Shown here: positions 53,275 to 61,929 of the stretch, one piece after another | How the letters are laid out: each line of letters opens with the position of its first letter | How positions within the stretch are numbered: position 1 is the stretch's first letter | Assembly: GCA_003315335.1 (NCBI GenBank) | Contig: QNRL01000004.1 | Coordinates: 186,001 to 250,000, forward strand | DNA length: 64,000 nucleotides | Direction: 5' to 3' | Source: Pseudocitrobacter faecalis | GTDB lineage: Bacteria > Pseudomonadota > Gammaproteobacteria > Enterobacterales > Enterobacteriaceae | Position numbers and translations under genes: made by a program | The notes under the pieces: generated by a model | Databases searched by the model: none | Seen by the model: the letters and a program-made list of their open reading frames with translations, nothing else | Told to the model about the DNA's origin: nothing

Positions 53275-54291
53275 ATGAATATGTCGGCCCTCCCGGTTCA
53301 ATGTTTAAAAAACAAAACGGTAAAATCTGCTTTTCTGCTCGCGATGTTGTTGACGCCTGTGCTTCCGGCGCTGGCGGCTGAGAATTACGCCAGTGAATTT
53401 AATAATATCCATCAGGTTAACGCGGGCGATCTGAATATCGGCTATGTCGATATTGGCCCGCGTGACGGGCAACCGGTGATACTGCTGCACGGCTGGCCCT
53501 ACGATATTCATAGCTATGCGGAGGTGGCTCCGGCGCTCGCCAGCAAAGGTTTCAGGGTGATCGTTCCGCATTTGCGCGGCTACGGCACAACGCGTTTTAT
53601 CTCTGAGACTGCACCACGTAACGGTCAGCCGTCAGCGATGGCGGCGGATATTGTGGCACTGATGGATGCGCTGAAGATCAAACAGGCGGATCTTGCCGGG
53701 TTTGACTGGGGGGCGCGCACGGCGGATATCGTCGCTGCACTGTGGCCGGAGCGGGTGAAATCACTGGTGTCGGTGAGCGGTTATCTCATCAGCAGCCAGA
53801 AAATTGGTGAGCAACCGTTGCCGCCACAGGCAGAGCTGCTTTGGTGGTATCAATTTTACTTTGCCACCCCGCGTGGCGAAGCGGGCTATGCCAAAAATAC
53901 CCATGATTTCGCGAAACTCATCTGGCAACAGGCATCACCGGGCTGGAAGTTTAGCGATAAAACCTTTGCCACCAGTGCAGCCTCGCTGGATAACCCGGAT
54001 CACGTTGCGGTGACCATCAGCAACTACCGCTGGCGGTTAGGGCTCGAAAAGGGCGAAGCGAAGTACGATAAATACGAGCAAAAACTGGCGACGCTGCCGG
54101 CTATCACCGTGCCAACCATCACCATTGAAGGCGGAAACAACGGTGCCCCACATCCGGCCCCTAAAACCTATGCCGCCCGCTTTACCGGCAAATATGAGCA
54201 CCGTACTTTTGGCGCGAATGTCGGGCATAATCCGCCGCAGGAAGACCCGGTGGCGTTTACCCAGGCGGTGATTGACGCCGATAAACTGTAA
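53275..54291 (+). CDS. Exported alpha/beta hydrolase, epoxide hydrolase/dehalogenase type
   Basis: 338 residues. A signal peptide (basic KNKTVKS, hydrophobic AFLLAMLLTPVLPALA, cleavage before AENYASEF) makes it periplasmic or secreted. The hydrolase core has the oxyanion HGWPYD (about 72), the nucleophile in AGFDWGARTA, where Asp replaces the usual Ser as in epoxide hydrolases and haloalkane dehalogenases, and the catalytic His in VGHNPPQEDP. Two Trp/Tyr-rich cap segments lie between. The substrate is unknown. The next gene (response regulator) starts 10 bases later, so the hydrolase is co-transcribed with its regulators. Confidence 0.85.
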   Translation: MNMSALPVQCLKNKTVKSAFLLAMLLTPVLPALAAENYASEFNNIHQVNAGDLNIGYVDIGPRDGQPVILLHGWPYDIHSYAEVAPALASKGFRVIVPHLRGYGTTRFISETAPRNGQPSAMAADIVALMDALKIKQADLAGFDWGARTADIVAALWPERVKSLVSVSGYLISSQKIGEQPLPPQAELLWWYQFYFATPRGEAGYAKNTHDFAKLIWQQASPGWKFSDKTFATSAASLDNPDHVAVTISNYRWRLGLEKGEAKYDKYEQKLATLPAITVPTITIEGGNNGAPHPAPKTYAARFTGKYEHRTFGANVGHNPPQEDPVAFTQAVIDADKL

Positions 54292-54301
54292 CGGGGCCGC
54301 G

Positions 54302-55033
54302 ATGGAACATATCGACACGGTGCTGGTAGTCGATGACGATTGTGATATTCGCGAGCTGGTCGTCGACTATCTGAATAATGCGGGCTATCGCGCGACGGGG
54401 GCCGCTAACGGGAAGGAGATGCGGGCGTATCTGGCACACCACCAGGTGGATCTGGTGGTGCTCGATATCATGATGCCGGGCGATGACGGATTGACGTTGT
54501 GCCGTGAACTGCGCAGCGATCGCCAGCAAAATCTGCCTGTACTGATGCTGACTGCCCGCAGCGACGACGCGGATCGGATCCTTGGTCTCGAAATGGGTGC
54601 GGATGATTATCTGGTGAAACCGTTCGTTGCCCGCGAACTGCTGGCGCGGATTAAAGCGATTTTGCGTCGCTATCGCGCCTTACCGCCGAATTTGCAAATC
54701 ACCGATGCCGGGCGGCTGATTGCGTTTGGCCGCTGGCAACTGGATACTGCCGCTCGCCATTTGATTGATGATGACGGCCTGGTTGTCGCGCTCAGCGGGG
54801 CAGAGTATCGCCTGCTGCGGGTATTTCTCGATCACCCGCAGCGGGTTCTGAACCGCGACCAGTTGTTAAGCCTTACTCAGGGCCGTGATGCGGAGTTGTT
54901 TGAACGCTCCATCGACTTGCTGGTTAGCCGCCTGCGCCAACGGCTGAGCGATGACGCGCGCGAGCCTGCTTACATCAAAACCGTGCGCAGCGAAGGCTAT
55001 GTGCTGGCGATGTCGGTGGAGATCCGTCAGTGA
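54302..55033 (+). CDS. OmpR/PhoB-family response regulator
   Basis: 243 residues from ATG 54302; an upstream in-frame codon at 54272 overlaps the hydrolase stop. The receiver has the acidic triad DDD at 11-13, the phospho-Asp D55 in LVVLDIMMPGDDG and the Lys in DYLVKPF; the C-terminal winged helix (about 140-240) shows LSGAEYRLLRVFLDHPQRVLNRDQLL and RSIDLLVSRLRQRL. It is paired with the kinase that starts inside its stop codon. Its target is probably its own operon and dipZ (inference). Confidence 0.9.
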   Translation: MEHIDTVLVVDDDCDIRELVVDYLNNAGYRATGAANGKEMRAYLAHHQVDLVVLDIMMPGDDGLTLCRELRSDRQQNLPVLMLTARSDDADRILGLEMGADDYLVKPFVARELLARIKAILRRYRALPPNLQITDAGRLIAFGRWQLDTAARHLIDDDGLVVALSGAEYRLLRVFLDHPQRVLNRDQLLSLTQGRDAELFERSIDLLVSRLRQRLSDDAREPAYIKTVRSEGYVLAMSVEIRQ

Positions 55034-56370
55034 GGTTGTGGCCGAAAACGCTGCTCTATCGGCTGGTGTTGCTGGTGCTGGCCGGGCTGTTACTGGCGAA
55101 CGGCCTGACGCTGTCACTGTTGCTTTACGAGCGCATGAGCAGCGCGCGCACGGTCATGCTCGATAACCTGGGTTATGACGTGGCGACCAGCGTGGCGATT
55201 CTTGACCGTCTTCCGGCGAACGAGCGCGCCGCGTGGCTTGCGCGGCTTGCGCGGGGTAATTATCACTATCAAACCGATGCGGGTGTACCGGGCCCTGTCC
55301 CTGATAGCTGGCGCTCGCGCCCGATAGTGGCGTCACTTCAGGAGGCGCTCGGCACGCAATACGCGTTGACGATGAGCACGATCCCTGGCCCGCGCGAACA
55401 TATTCAGGCACATCTGCGATTAAGCGATGGTTCCCCGCTGACAATAGATCTGCGCCCGCAGTTGCCCGCACTGGCGCGCTGGCTGCCCGTGGTACTGGTC
55501 ATTCAGCCTCTGCTGCTATTGCTCTGCGCCTGGCTGGCGGTACGCCAGGTGGTTCGCCCGCTTGCGCGATTTACCGACGCGGTGGAAACCTTAGAACCCG
55601 CCGCGACGCAACCGCGAATCATGAATGACCAGGGGCCGCTGGAAGTGGCGCAGGCGGCCCGCGCGTTTAATGCGATGCAGGCGCGTATCCAGCGTTATCT
55701 GAAGGAGCGCACGCAAATCCTCGCCGCAATTTCCCACGACCTGCAAACGCCCATCACGCGGATGAAACTGCGCGTGGAGATGAGCGAGGAGCCGATGCTG
55801 CGCGATAAGCTCATGCAGGATCTTGCGAGTATGACGCGGCTGGTGCGCGAGGGTATAGCTTATGCCCGAAGCGCTGAACCCTTGCTGGAGCCGACGCATC
55901 GGCTCGATCTCAATGCCTTCCTCGACACCCTCGTTTGCGACTATACGGACACCGGCCAGGCGGTCACCTTCTTGCCTGCCCCAACGATTTCCCCGCTGGA
56001 GACCCGGCCGCAGGCGCTACGGCGCATCATGACCAATCTGCTTGATAATGCGCTGAAGTACGGCAGTGAAGCGCAGGTTCATCTGCTTTTGCACGATGCG
56101 CAGTGGCTGGAAATTCAGGTGCGGGATAACGGCCCCGGTATTGATGAGGCCGAGCAGGATGCGGTGCTACAACCTTTCTACCGTATCGAAAACTCGCGCA
56201 ATCGCCACACCGGCGGTACCGGGCTGGGGCTGGCGATTGCAGCTCAACTGGCGGCGCAACTTCACGGGCAATTACGTTTACATAACCATCCTGAAGGCGG
56301 TCTGGTGGTTACCCTGTGTTTGCCGCGCGCTTTGTATCCTTCTGTATCCCCTTCGTCACACGACAAGTAA
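55030..56370 (+). CDS. HAMP-type sensor histidine kinase
   Basis: 446 residues starting with GTG in a GTGA overlap with the response-regulator stop. Two membrane helices (about 10-32 and 150-172) flank a periplasmic sensor of about 115 residues; then come HAMP, an H-box AISHDLQTPITRMKLR and the ATPase with NLLDNALKYG, RDNGPGIDEAE and GGTGLGLAIA. The general layout resembles OmpR-partner kinases such as those of Pseudomonas porin and stress systems; the signal is not recognisable from the sensor domain. Confidence 0.9.
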   Translation: MRLWPKTLLYRLVLLVLAGLLLANGLTLSLLLYERMSSARTVMLDNLGYDVATSVAILDRLPANERAAWLARLARGNYHYQTDAGVPGPVPDSWRSRPIVASLQEALGTQYALTMSTIPGPREHIQAHLRLSDGSPLTIDLRPQLPALARWLPVVLVIQPLLLLLCAWLAVRQVVRPLARFTDAVETLEPAATQPRIMNDQGPLEVAQAARAFNAMQARIQRYLKERTQILAAISHDLQTPITRMKLRVEMSEEPMLRDKLMQDLASMTRLVREGIAYARSAEPLLEPTHRLDLNAFLDTLVCDYTDTGQAVTFLPAPTISPLETRPQALRRIMTNLLDNALKYGSEAQVHLLLHDAQWLEIQVRDNGPGIDEAEQDAVLQPFYRIENSRNRHTGGTGLGLAIAAQLAAQLHGQLRLHNHPEGGLVVTLCLPRALYPSVSPSSHDK

Positions 56371-56469
56371 CGAGACAAAACGGCATTTTGCCGACACACC
56401 ACGCACACATCGACGCGGTTAAATCTTCTCACCGCCTGATACCCAGGCAACCTAAAGGTGAGGTGAGAT

Positions 56470-57648
56470 ATGGCTATTATCATTGCGTTTATCGGCGGCA
56501 TGCTGACGCTGTTAAGTCCCTGTACGCTGCCTGTTATTCCATTTTTATTTGCCAGCGTGAAGGGGCAGAAACGGCATCTGGCGGCAATGTTAACCGGGAT
56601 GGTGCTGATGTTTACTCTGGTGTCATCGCTGGTGACCGTGGCCAGTGCCTGGGTGGCACAGGTCGCCACCGTCGGGCGCTGGATAGCGTTGCTGTTTATG
56701 AGCGCGGTGGCACTGTCGCTGATATTCCCGCGCGTGGCGCAGTGGCTGGCGAAGCCGGTGGTGCGGCTGGGCAATCAGGTGAATGATCAAAGCAACCATC
56801 ATCGCGGGCTCCTTGCCGCGCTGCTGGCCGGGTTTGCTACCGGGCTTTTGTGGGCACCCTGCGCCGGGCCGGTGCTGGGAGCAATTCTCAGCCTGAGTTT
56901 GCTTCAGGGGAGTAGCGTTTCCGGCAGTGTTTTACTGGCAGCGTACGGTAGCGGTTGCGCGGCGATGCTGGCCCTGCTGTGGTTTGGTGGTAAACGTGTG
57001 GTGCACGGGCTGCGGGCAAAAACGGCGGTGGTGGAACGTCTGCGTCAGGGCGCGGGTGTCGCAATGCTGGCGTCAGTGGCGCTGATTGCAACCTGTACTA
57101 CCAGCGTGCTTCAAGGGGCCAGTGCGTTTTCACAACAGCTGGAACAGCGTCTGGTGGGCTTGCTGCCTGAACAACCTGTGCGTTTACAGCCGGTAGTTGA
57201 CACCACCCCCAGCAGTCAGCTCCCCCCACTGACGGGCGGAACAACGTGGATCAATAGTGCGCCGCTTTCAGCCGATTCGCTGAAAGGGAAGGTGGTACTG
57301 GTAGATTTCTGGACTTTTGACTGCATCAACTGTCAGCACACATTGCCCCATGTTCGTGAATGGTCGCAGAAATACCCTGGCCTCACGGTCATCGGGGTGC
57401 ACACGCCTGAATATCCCCACGAGAAACCCGTTGATGCGGTCACGTCAGCGGTGAAAAAATGGCAACTGAGCTTCCCGGTGGTGCTGGATAATAACTACCG
57501 CATCTGGAACGCGTTCGGCAACCAGTACTGGCCCGCACACTACCTGTTTGATGCGCGCGGGCAGCTTCGGTATACCTTCTTTGGTGAAGGAAATTATGCC
57601 GAGCAGGAATCGGCGATTAAGACGTTATTGCAGGAGAGCCATGCCTGA
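56470..57648 (+). CDS. DipZ-like protein: CcdA membrane domain plus TlpA/thioredoxin domain
   Basis: 392 residues. The N-terminal half is a CcdA/DsbD-like electron-transfer domain with the paired Cys in LSPCTLPVIPF and LWAPCAGPVLG (the two conserved helices). The C-terminal half is a periplasmic thioredoxin domain with active site CINC in DFWTFDCINCQHTLPHVREW. Known DipZ proteins are often longer because they carry a third, C-terminal domain, which is missing here. It should pass electrons across the membrane for thiol reduction. It follows the kinase by 99 bases. Its last codons GCC TGA are part of a REP unit. Confidence 0.85.
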   Translation: MAIIIAFIGGMLTLLSPCTLPVIPFLFASVKGQKRHLAAMLTGMVLMFTLVSSLVTVASAWVAQVATVGRWIALLFMSAVALSLIFPRVAQWLAKPVVRLGNQVNDQSNHHRGLLAALLAGFATGLLWAPCAGPVLGAILSLSLLQGSSVSGSVLLAAYGSGCAAMLALLWFGGKRVVHGLRAKTAVVERLRQGAGVAMLASVALIATCTTSVLQGASAFSQQLEQRLVGLLPEQPVRLQPVVDTTPSSQLPPLTGGTTWINSAPLSADSLKGKVVLVDFWTFDCINCQHTLPHVREWSQKYPGLTVIGVHTPEYPHEKPVDAVTSAVKKWQLSFPVVLDNNYRIWNAFGNQYWPAHYLFDARGQLRYTFFGEGNYAEQESAIKTLLQESHA

Positions 57649-57784
57649 TGCGCTGCGCTTATCAGGCCTACCTGTATTGTGGCCGTAGGTCGGGTAAGGC
57701 GTAGCCGCCACCCGACAATTAAGCCGCACAATACCCGATGGAACCGTCGAACCGTAGGCCGGATAAGGCGCAGCCGCATCCGGC
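57643..57784. repeat. Cluster of three REP units (BIME) after dipZ
   Basis: Units at 57643-57671 (GCCTGATGCG...ATCAGGCCTAC), 57685-57716 (GTAGGTCGGGTAAGGCG...CCCGAC) and about 57753-57784 (GTAGGCCGGATAAGGCG...GCATCCGGC). The first unit supplies the dipZ stop codon. Confidence 0.85.
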
Positions 57785-57814
57785 GGTTTCGCTGCTCAGG
57801 CTACTGAAAACAGT

Positions 57815-57857
57815 GGCGAAACGGCGGAAACATCCGCTGCCGTTTCGTCGCTTTTCT
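57815..57857 (+). terminator. Hairpin with T-rich tail after the REP cluster
   Basis: CGAAACGGC (57817-57825) and GCCGTTTCG (57839-57847) pair with an inner GG/CC, followed by TCGCTTTTCTCTT. It can end dipZ transcripts; on the other strand it lies inside or just after the convergent orphan gene's 3' end. Confidence 0.6.
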
Positions 57858-57858
57858 C

Positions 57859-58200
57859 TTAATTAAAGGCCACTTTGATCGGCTGTTCAGAGAGTTTTTG
57901 GCAGGCTTTCAGTGTATGACTCCTGGCGAAATAGAACATGAACTTATCGCTCTTTGGATGATGCATTAAGGTATCGCCGTTACTGAATTTGAAATATTCC
58001 GTACCATTATGTACCTCATGCCCTGAGCCGACATAATAATGCCCTTTCCACAACTCAGAGATATGTCCAAAGGCATGCAACGTGATTTCAATCAGACCGC
58101 GTGAGGGGCATTTCAGTTTCAATACCGTTGAGTTGAAATTAAGCGCGAGGGCAGGGGAAGAAAGCGTCACCAGCGCAGCGATAAAAAACAATTTTTTCAT
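57859..58200 (-). CDS. Secreted orphan protein, function unknown
   Basis: 113 residues. A clear signal peptide MKKLFFIAALVTLSSPALA precedes LNFNSTVLKLKCPSRGLIEITLHAFGHISELWKGHYYVGSGHEVHNGTEYFKFSNGDTLMHHPKSDKFMFY...KACQKL. Two Cys (about 30 and 102) could form a disulfide. I do not recognise a family. It stands alone between the REP cluster and yjdJ, with a plain AT-rich upstream region. The real start is well supported by the signal peptide. Confidence 0.65.
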   Translation of the reverse strand: MKKLFFIAALVTLSSPALALNFNSTVLKLKCPSRGLIEITLHAFGHISELWKGHYYVGSGHEVHNGTEYFKFSNGDTLMHHPKSDKFMFYFARSHTLKACQKLSEQPIKVAFN

Positions 58201-58350
58201 AGGATAGTGTAGGACTTTTCTTATACGGGACGGGCTTTTTACCGTAACGGAAAGTTTACGAAATTGATATTGGTCAACTAAAACAGGGTTTTGATTTTAC
58301 TACGGGGAGTTTTTCTTTTTTTTGCGATCTGTATCGGGGGCAAAGAAGAA

Positions 58351-58370
58351 CAGCGCTCCGCAGAGCGCTG
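58351..58370 (-). terminator. Terminator after yjdJ
   Basis: CAGCGCTC-CGCA-GAGCGCTG is a perfect 8-bp stem; on the minus strand it is followed by TTCTTCTTTG and lies four bases beyond the yjdJ stop. Confidence 0.75.
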
Positions 58371-58374
58371 AGAA

Positions 58375-58647
58375 TCAGGCGCGAATATCGGCGTATTCCG
58401 GGGTGGTATCGAATTCGTGTTTAGCGAAGGGGCAAAGCGGAATAATTTTGCGATTCTCGTTACGCATTTTTTCCACCACTTTTGCCACCAGTTTCTTGCC
58501 GACGCCCTGACCTTTCAGGCTGGGGTCTACATCGGTGTGCTCAATAATGCTCAGGTGCTCGCCGGTGGGAACAAAAACCACTTCGGCCAGTAGGTTACCT
58601 TCAGCATCGTTAACGTAAAAACGGTTGTTACCTTCCAGAATTTCCAT
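58375..58647 (-). CDS. yjdJ: YjdJ, small GNAT-like acetyltransferase
   Basis: 90 residues with a minimal acetyl-CoA-binding fold: [45 protein letters not shown], the core of the small GNAT (PF14542-like) family. It matches E. coli YjdJ. The stop of yjdI is 17 bases upstream, so yjdI-yjdJ form an operon as in E. coli, but at another chromosomal place. Substrate unknown. Confidence 0.88.
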   Translation of the reverse strand: MEILEGNNRFYVNDAEGNLLAEVVFVPTGEHLSIIEHTDVDPSLKGQGVGKKLVAKVVEKMRNENRKIIPLCPFAKHEFDTTPEYADIRA

Positions 58648-58664
58648 TTGTCTCTCGCTATGGG

Positions 58665-58895
58665 TTATTTGGTACGGTATTTCAGCGCGCCGCTTGGGCA
58701 GGTATCAATGACCTGCTGCACCACGGTGCTCTCTACATTATCGGGCATAATCCACGGTTTGCGCTTCAAATTGAAGAGCTTGCTGTTGCCACGCACGCAG
58801 TTGCCCGAGTGCTGGCACAGGGCTGTGTTGAAATAGACGTCGATTTTTTCACCGGTGTATACCCGGTATCCGGTGTCGAGAAGTTCTTTATCCAT
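58665..58895 (-). CDS. yjdI: YjdI, Fer4-type iron-sulfur-like protein
   Basis: 76 residues: [67 protein letters not shown]. Cys positions C..HSGNC...TCPSGA resemble the CDGSH/Fer4_19 divergent iron-sulfur family. Closely matches E. coli YjdI. Probably a cytoplasmic iron-sulfur protein, role unknown. First gene of yjdI-yjdJ. Confidence 0.88.
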   Translation of the reverse strand: MDKELLDTGYRVYTGEKIDVYFNTALCQHSGNCVRGNSKLFNLKRKPWIMPDNVESTVVQQVIDTCPSGALKYRTK

Positions 58896-59057
58896 GACAT
58901 TGCCTCAATTCAAATAAGAGTACTGGCTGTGCTAATCATAGCCTGTCATGGCATAGGGAGGGAAAGGAATTACTGATTAATACGCAAGGAGTTGCTAACA
59001 AATATTGCAGCGCGAGGATGGCTTTCTAAGAATTATTCTCAACTCTATCAGAATGTC

Positions 59058-59303
59058 CTAGCTCAGCTTTAACGCAGCCCATGCTTCGCTGGAAAAGCAG
59101 ACAGACGAGAGAATCACGATAGTGCGATCCTTATTGTTATTAATGTAGTAAGTCGCATTAAGTGTTGGCGTGAGAACATCGCCCTTGTTAATGCTGAAGG
59201 CAGATTTGATTTTAGTAATGGTTTTAATTTTGCCGCACTGGGTGATGACTGAAAAAATATCGGTTTTTTCAGTTTTTAAGATATCAACAACCTGCCATTC
59301 CAT
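59058..59303 (-). CDS. Small orphan protein, function unknown
   Basis: 81 residues: MEWQVVDILKTEKTDIFSVITQCGKIKTITKIKSAFSINKGDVLTPTLNATYY... It is rich in Ile, Lys, Thr and Asn with no signal peptide or membrane helix, and looks like a small beta-strand fold. The codon use is AT-richer than that of its neighbours, suggesting recent acquisition or a fast-evolving gene. No family recognised. It could still be a chance frame, since only length and a plausible start support it. Confidence 0.45.
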   Translation of the reverse strand: MEWQVVDILKTEKTDIFSVITQCGKIKTITKIKSAFSINKGDVLTPTLNATYYINNNKDRTIVILSSVCFSSEAWAALKLS

Positions 59304-59401
59304 GCATATATCCCCAGATAACCAATGTGTTTGTATACTAGCACAGCCTAATAGGGCTGGAGCCTAAACACAGGGTAAATGAGTGATGGATCGGTGAAAC
59401 T

Positions 59402-59429
59402 GCCGGATGCAGCTCGCGCCTTATCCGGC
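59402..59429. repeat. Single REP unit before the MFS gene 3' end
   Basis: GCCGGATGCAG...CGCCTTATCCGGC, an imperfect palindrome of the same type as the other REP units, 24 bases beyond the MFS stop. Confidence 0.7.
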
Positions 59430-59452
59430 ATGCGGGGCATATCACGCGTGCT

Positions 59453-60826
59453 TTACAGCGCCAGACTCTTCTTCTGCGCCATTTTTTTCATCGGAATGAA
59501 GGCAATCACTACCGCGCCGAGCACGAGGAAGGCGGCGACCATATAAATTCCGGCGTTGAAGCTACCGGTGATATCTTTCATCCAGCCCATCAGCAGCGGC
59601 CCCAGCGCCGCGCCGGTCATCCCGGTAGCGTTAATCACCGCAATTCCCAGGGCGCGCGCCTGAACCGAGATGGATTGATCCGGCGTGGTCCAGAAAATCA
59701 CCATTGCGGCAAATGCCCCGGCGGATGCCATTACGATACCGCTGAATTGCAGCATTGGATTGCTGCTGGTGGCGGTGAGTATCCAGCCCGCGGCGGCAAA
59801 AAGATAGGGCAGCAGCGTGTGGATTTTCCGCTCATTCAAACGATCGGAACGCTTACTCCACCACACCATGCCAATAATGGTACACACTTGCGGAATGGCG
59901 CTGAGTAACCCAATGGTGATGTTATTACTCTCCTGATTAAAACTACGCAGAATAAGCGGCGTCCAGACGCTTAATGCGCTCAGGGTATTGGTCAGGCAAA
60001 AATACGCCAGGGTGTAGAGCATAATGACCGGCGTAAATAACTCGCGCAGCATACTGCGCTGCGACATCATTCCGGTGCTGATACCCTGCTGCGATTGTTG
60101 AATTGCCCGTTTATCCGCTTCCAGCATTTCATTCAGACAGGCTTTATCATCGTCGGTTAGCCATTTGGCTTTCGCCGGAGAGTCATCGAGCCAGAACCAG
60201 ACCACCAGGCCTAATAATACGGACGGGAAACCTTCCAGCAAAAATAACCATTGCCAGCCCTTCAGGTTTAATAAACCATCCATATTCAAAATATAGCCTG
60301 ACGCCAGTGAACCCAATGCCATGGTTACCGGCATCGCTATCATAAACAAGGCGTTAGCGCGGGCGCGATATTGGGAAGGGAACCAGTAGGTTAAATAGAG
60401 CAGCAGCCCTGGCAGGAAGCCTGCTTCGGCGATCCCAACCAGCATGCGTAGGACATACAGGCTATTTGGCCCGGTCGCGAACATGGTCGCGGTTGAGGCA
60501 ATTCCCCATACCACCATCAGCACCGCAATCCAGCGTCGGGCGCCGACAATCCCTAACATAATATTACTGGGGATCCCGCAAATTACATACATCACATAAA
60601 ACAGGGTGGTGGCCAGGCCAAACATGGTGCTGGTTAAGCCTAAATCTTTGCCCATCGTTAAACCGGCAAAACCAATATTAATACGATCGAGGTAAGAGAA
60701 AACAAATAAAATAAATAAGAAAACAATTAATCGGCGGAATAACTTTTTAATCACTGCTTGTTGTCGCGGGTCCAGTGTATCCTGCGTATCGGTAGGCGGC
60801 GATAATACGCTCGAAGAATCATTCAT
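59453..60826 (-). CDS. MFS transporter, anion:cation symporter (ACS) type
   Basis: 457 residues from MNDSSSVLSPPTDTQDTLDP; the frame is open further upstream (to 60958) but those codons lie in the promoter region. Twelve membrane helices and the ACS signature SYLDRINIGFAGLTMGKDLGL with RARANALF in loop 4-5 are visible. The family imports aromatic or hydroxy acids (HpaX, phthalate and tartrate permeases). Its location beside MarR, amidase and flavin-monooxygenase genes suggests uptake of an aromatic acid such as indole-3-acetate (inference). Confidence 0.85.
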   Translation of the reverse strand: MNDSSSVLSPPTDTQDTLDPRQQAVIKKLFRRLIVFLFILFVFSYLDRINIGFAGLTMGKDLGLTSTMFGLATTLFYVMYVICGIPSNIMLGIVGARRWIAVLMVVWGIASTATMFATGPNSLYVLRMLVGIAEAGFLPGLLLYLTYWFPSQYRARANALFMIAMPVTMALGSLASGYILNMDGLLNLKGWQWLFLLEGFPSVLLGLVVWFWLDDSPAKAKWLTDDDKACLNEMLEADKRAIQQSQQGISTGMMSQRSMLRELFTPVIMLYTLAYFCLTNTLSALSVWTPLILRSFNQESNNITIGLLSAIPQVCTIIGMVWWSKRSDRLNERKIHTLLPYLFAAAGWILTATSSNPMLQFSGIVMASAGAFAAMVIFWTTPDQSISVQARALGIAVINATGMTGAALGPLLMGWMKDITGSFNAGIYMVAAFLVLGAVVIAFIPMKKMAQKKSLAL

Positions 60827-61123
60827 GTCGGGCTCCACATTGCAATGTAATATTATTTTGTTAGCAGGCGAATATTTAACATGCTCAGAATGTTTTATTG
60901 ACAGAGGCCATCCGAACACGTGCGCTAACGTATAGGTAACAGCCTGATAAAGTGTCAATGGGAACCGTAAAAAATGAGACGAAATTGTTAGCTGTGTGGC
61001 GTTTTTTGAATCACAAGGTGGGTTTTAGAACATTCATGGCAGAGCGAATGCGCGATGATGCTATAGCGTGAACTTATAACCCGGTATACTCAGCGTATCG
61101 ACGTCTTTTGACTAAGGAAGCTC
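60827..61123. promoter_or_regulatory. Divergent region between MFS and MarR genes with a palindrome
   Basis: AACAT-N7-ATGTT (60878-60894) is a 5-bp palindrome adjacent to a -10-like TTAAAT of the MFS gene. A second candidate, TGAATCAC, is at 61007-61014, and a -10-like TATACT lies about 40 bases before the marR start. No gene seen. Confidence 0.4.
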
Positions 61124-61597
61124 ATGAGTTCAATCAAAAAAACAGCGGATGTGAAGAGCGCGGATGCGGCTTTTCATCGTGAAGAGTTCCCGTTCTACTG
61201 GATTGTTAACGTCTATGCGCGCTACACCCAGGTGATGGAAGTGACGTTGAAAAAGGTGCAGCTCGACGTTTCGCGCTTTCGGGTGATGATGATTACCCAT
61301 CAGTACGGCAAGGCCAGCATCTCGCAAATTTCGGAATATGCGATGGCGAAAATGCCGACCGTCACCAAAATCGTTGGCCGTCTGCGTGACGATGGGATGG
61401 TGACCACCGCCAGCAGCGAGCAGGATGCCCGGGTGACGGAGGTGATGCTCACGCCTGCCGGAAAGGCCAAAATTGAAGAAGCGCACCGCCTGGCACAGAA
61501 AGTTTTCGAAAAAGGGTTTAAGGGAATGACACCCGCGCAGGTAGAAAAAATGAATTTGTCGCTGTCGAAAGTCCTGAGTAACCTCAACGAACTGTAG
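61124..61597 (+). CDS. MarR-family regulator, probable IacR-type
   Basis: 157 residues. The winged helix-turn-helix reads ISQISEYAMAKMPTVTKIVGRLRDDGMVTTASSEQDARVTEVMLTPAGKAKIEEA (about 64-118), flanked by dimerisation helices. MarR proteins usually repress a neighbouring catabolic operon and release DNA on binding an aromatic ligand. In known iac clusters the repressor IacR is of this family (established); naming this one iacR rests on context. Divergent from the MFS gene, 332 bases upstream of the amidase. Confidence 0.85.
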   Translation: MSSIKKTADVKSADAAFHREEFPFYWIVNVYARYTQVMEVTLKKVQLDVSRFRVMMITHQYGKASISQISEYAMAKMPTVTKIVGRLRDDGMVTTASSEQDARVTEVMLTPAGKAKIEEAHRLAQKVFEKGFKGMTPAQVEKMNLSLSKVLSNLNEL

Positions 61598-61929
61598 CCT
61601 CGAAGAGCGATCGTTAAGATTTGTGATCGCGCTAAAATTTTCTTATAACTCACTGTAAATACTATCGTTAATTCTTATCTGTCGCCCTGAGTTTTCACGG
61701 CGACGTTGACGCGTTTCCTCCCTTTTTCTGCGACAATTCATCAACATAACGCAGTAGCCATGGTGAATGAATGGTTATATTTGCGTTATCGCATTGTGAA
61801 AATAACGTGAAATATTACTTGAATATTCACATAAATCTCTCATGATTGATTTATCGCCATTCAGGGTAAAAAAGCAGCGATGACTGTCCGCCTGAATGTG
61901 ATTCACTTTTTCTGGTCAAGGTGTTAATC
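61598..61929 (+). promoter_or_regulatory. Upstream region of the amidase gene with two TGAAT-type palindromes
   Basis: TGAATATTCA (61820-61829) is a perfect 10-bp palindrome; TGAAT-GTG-ATTCA (61893-61905) is a related 5+5 palindrome. Both lie where a repressor of the amidase/monooxygenase operon would bind. The rest is AT-rich without coding potential. Confidence 0.45.
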
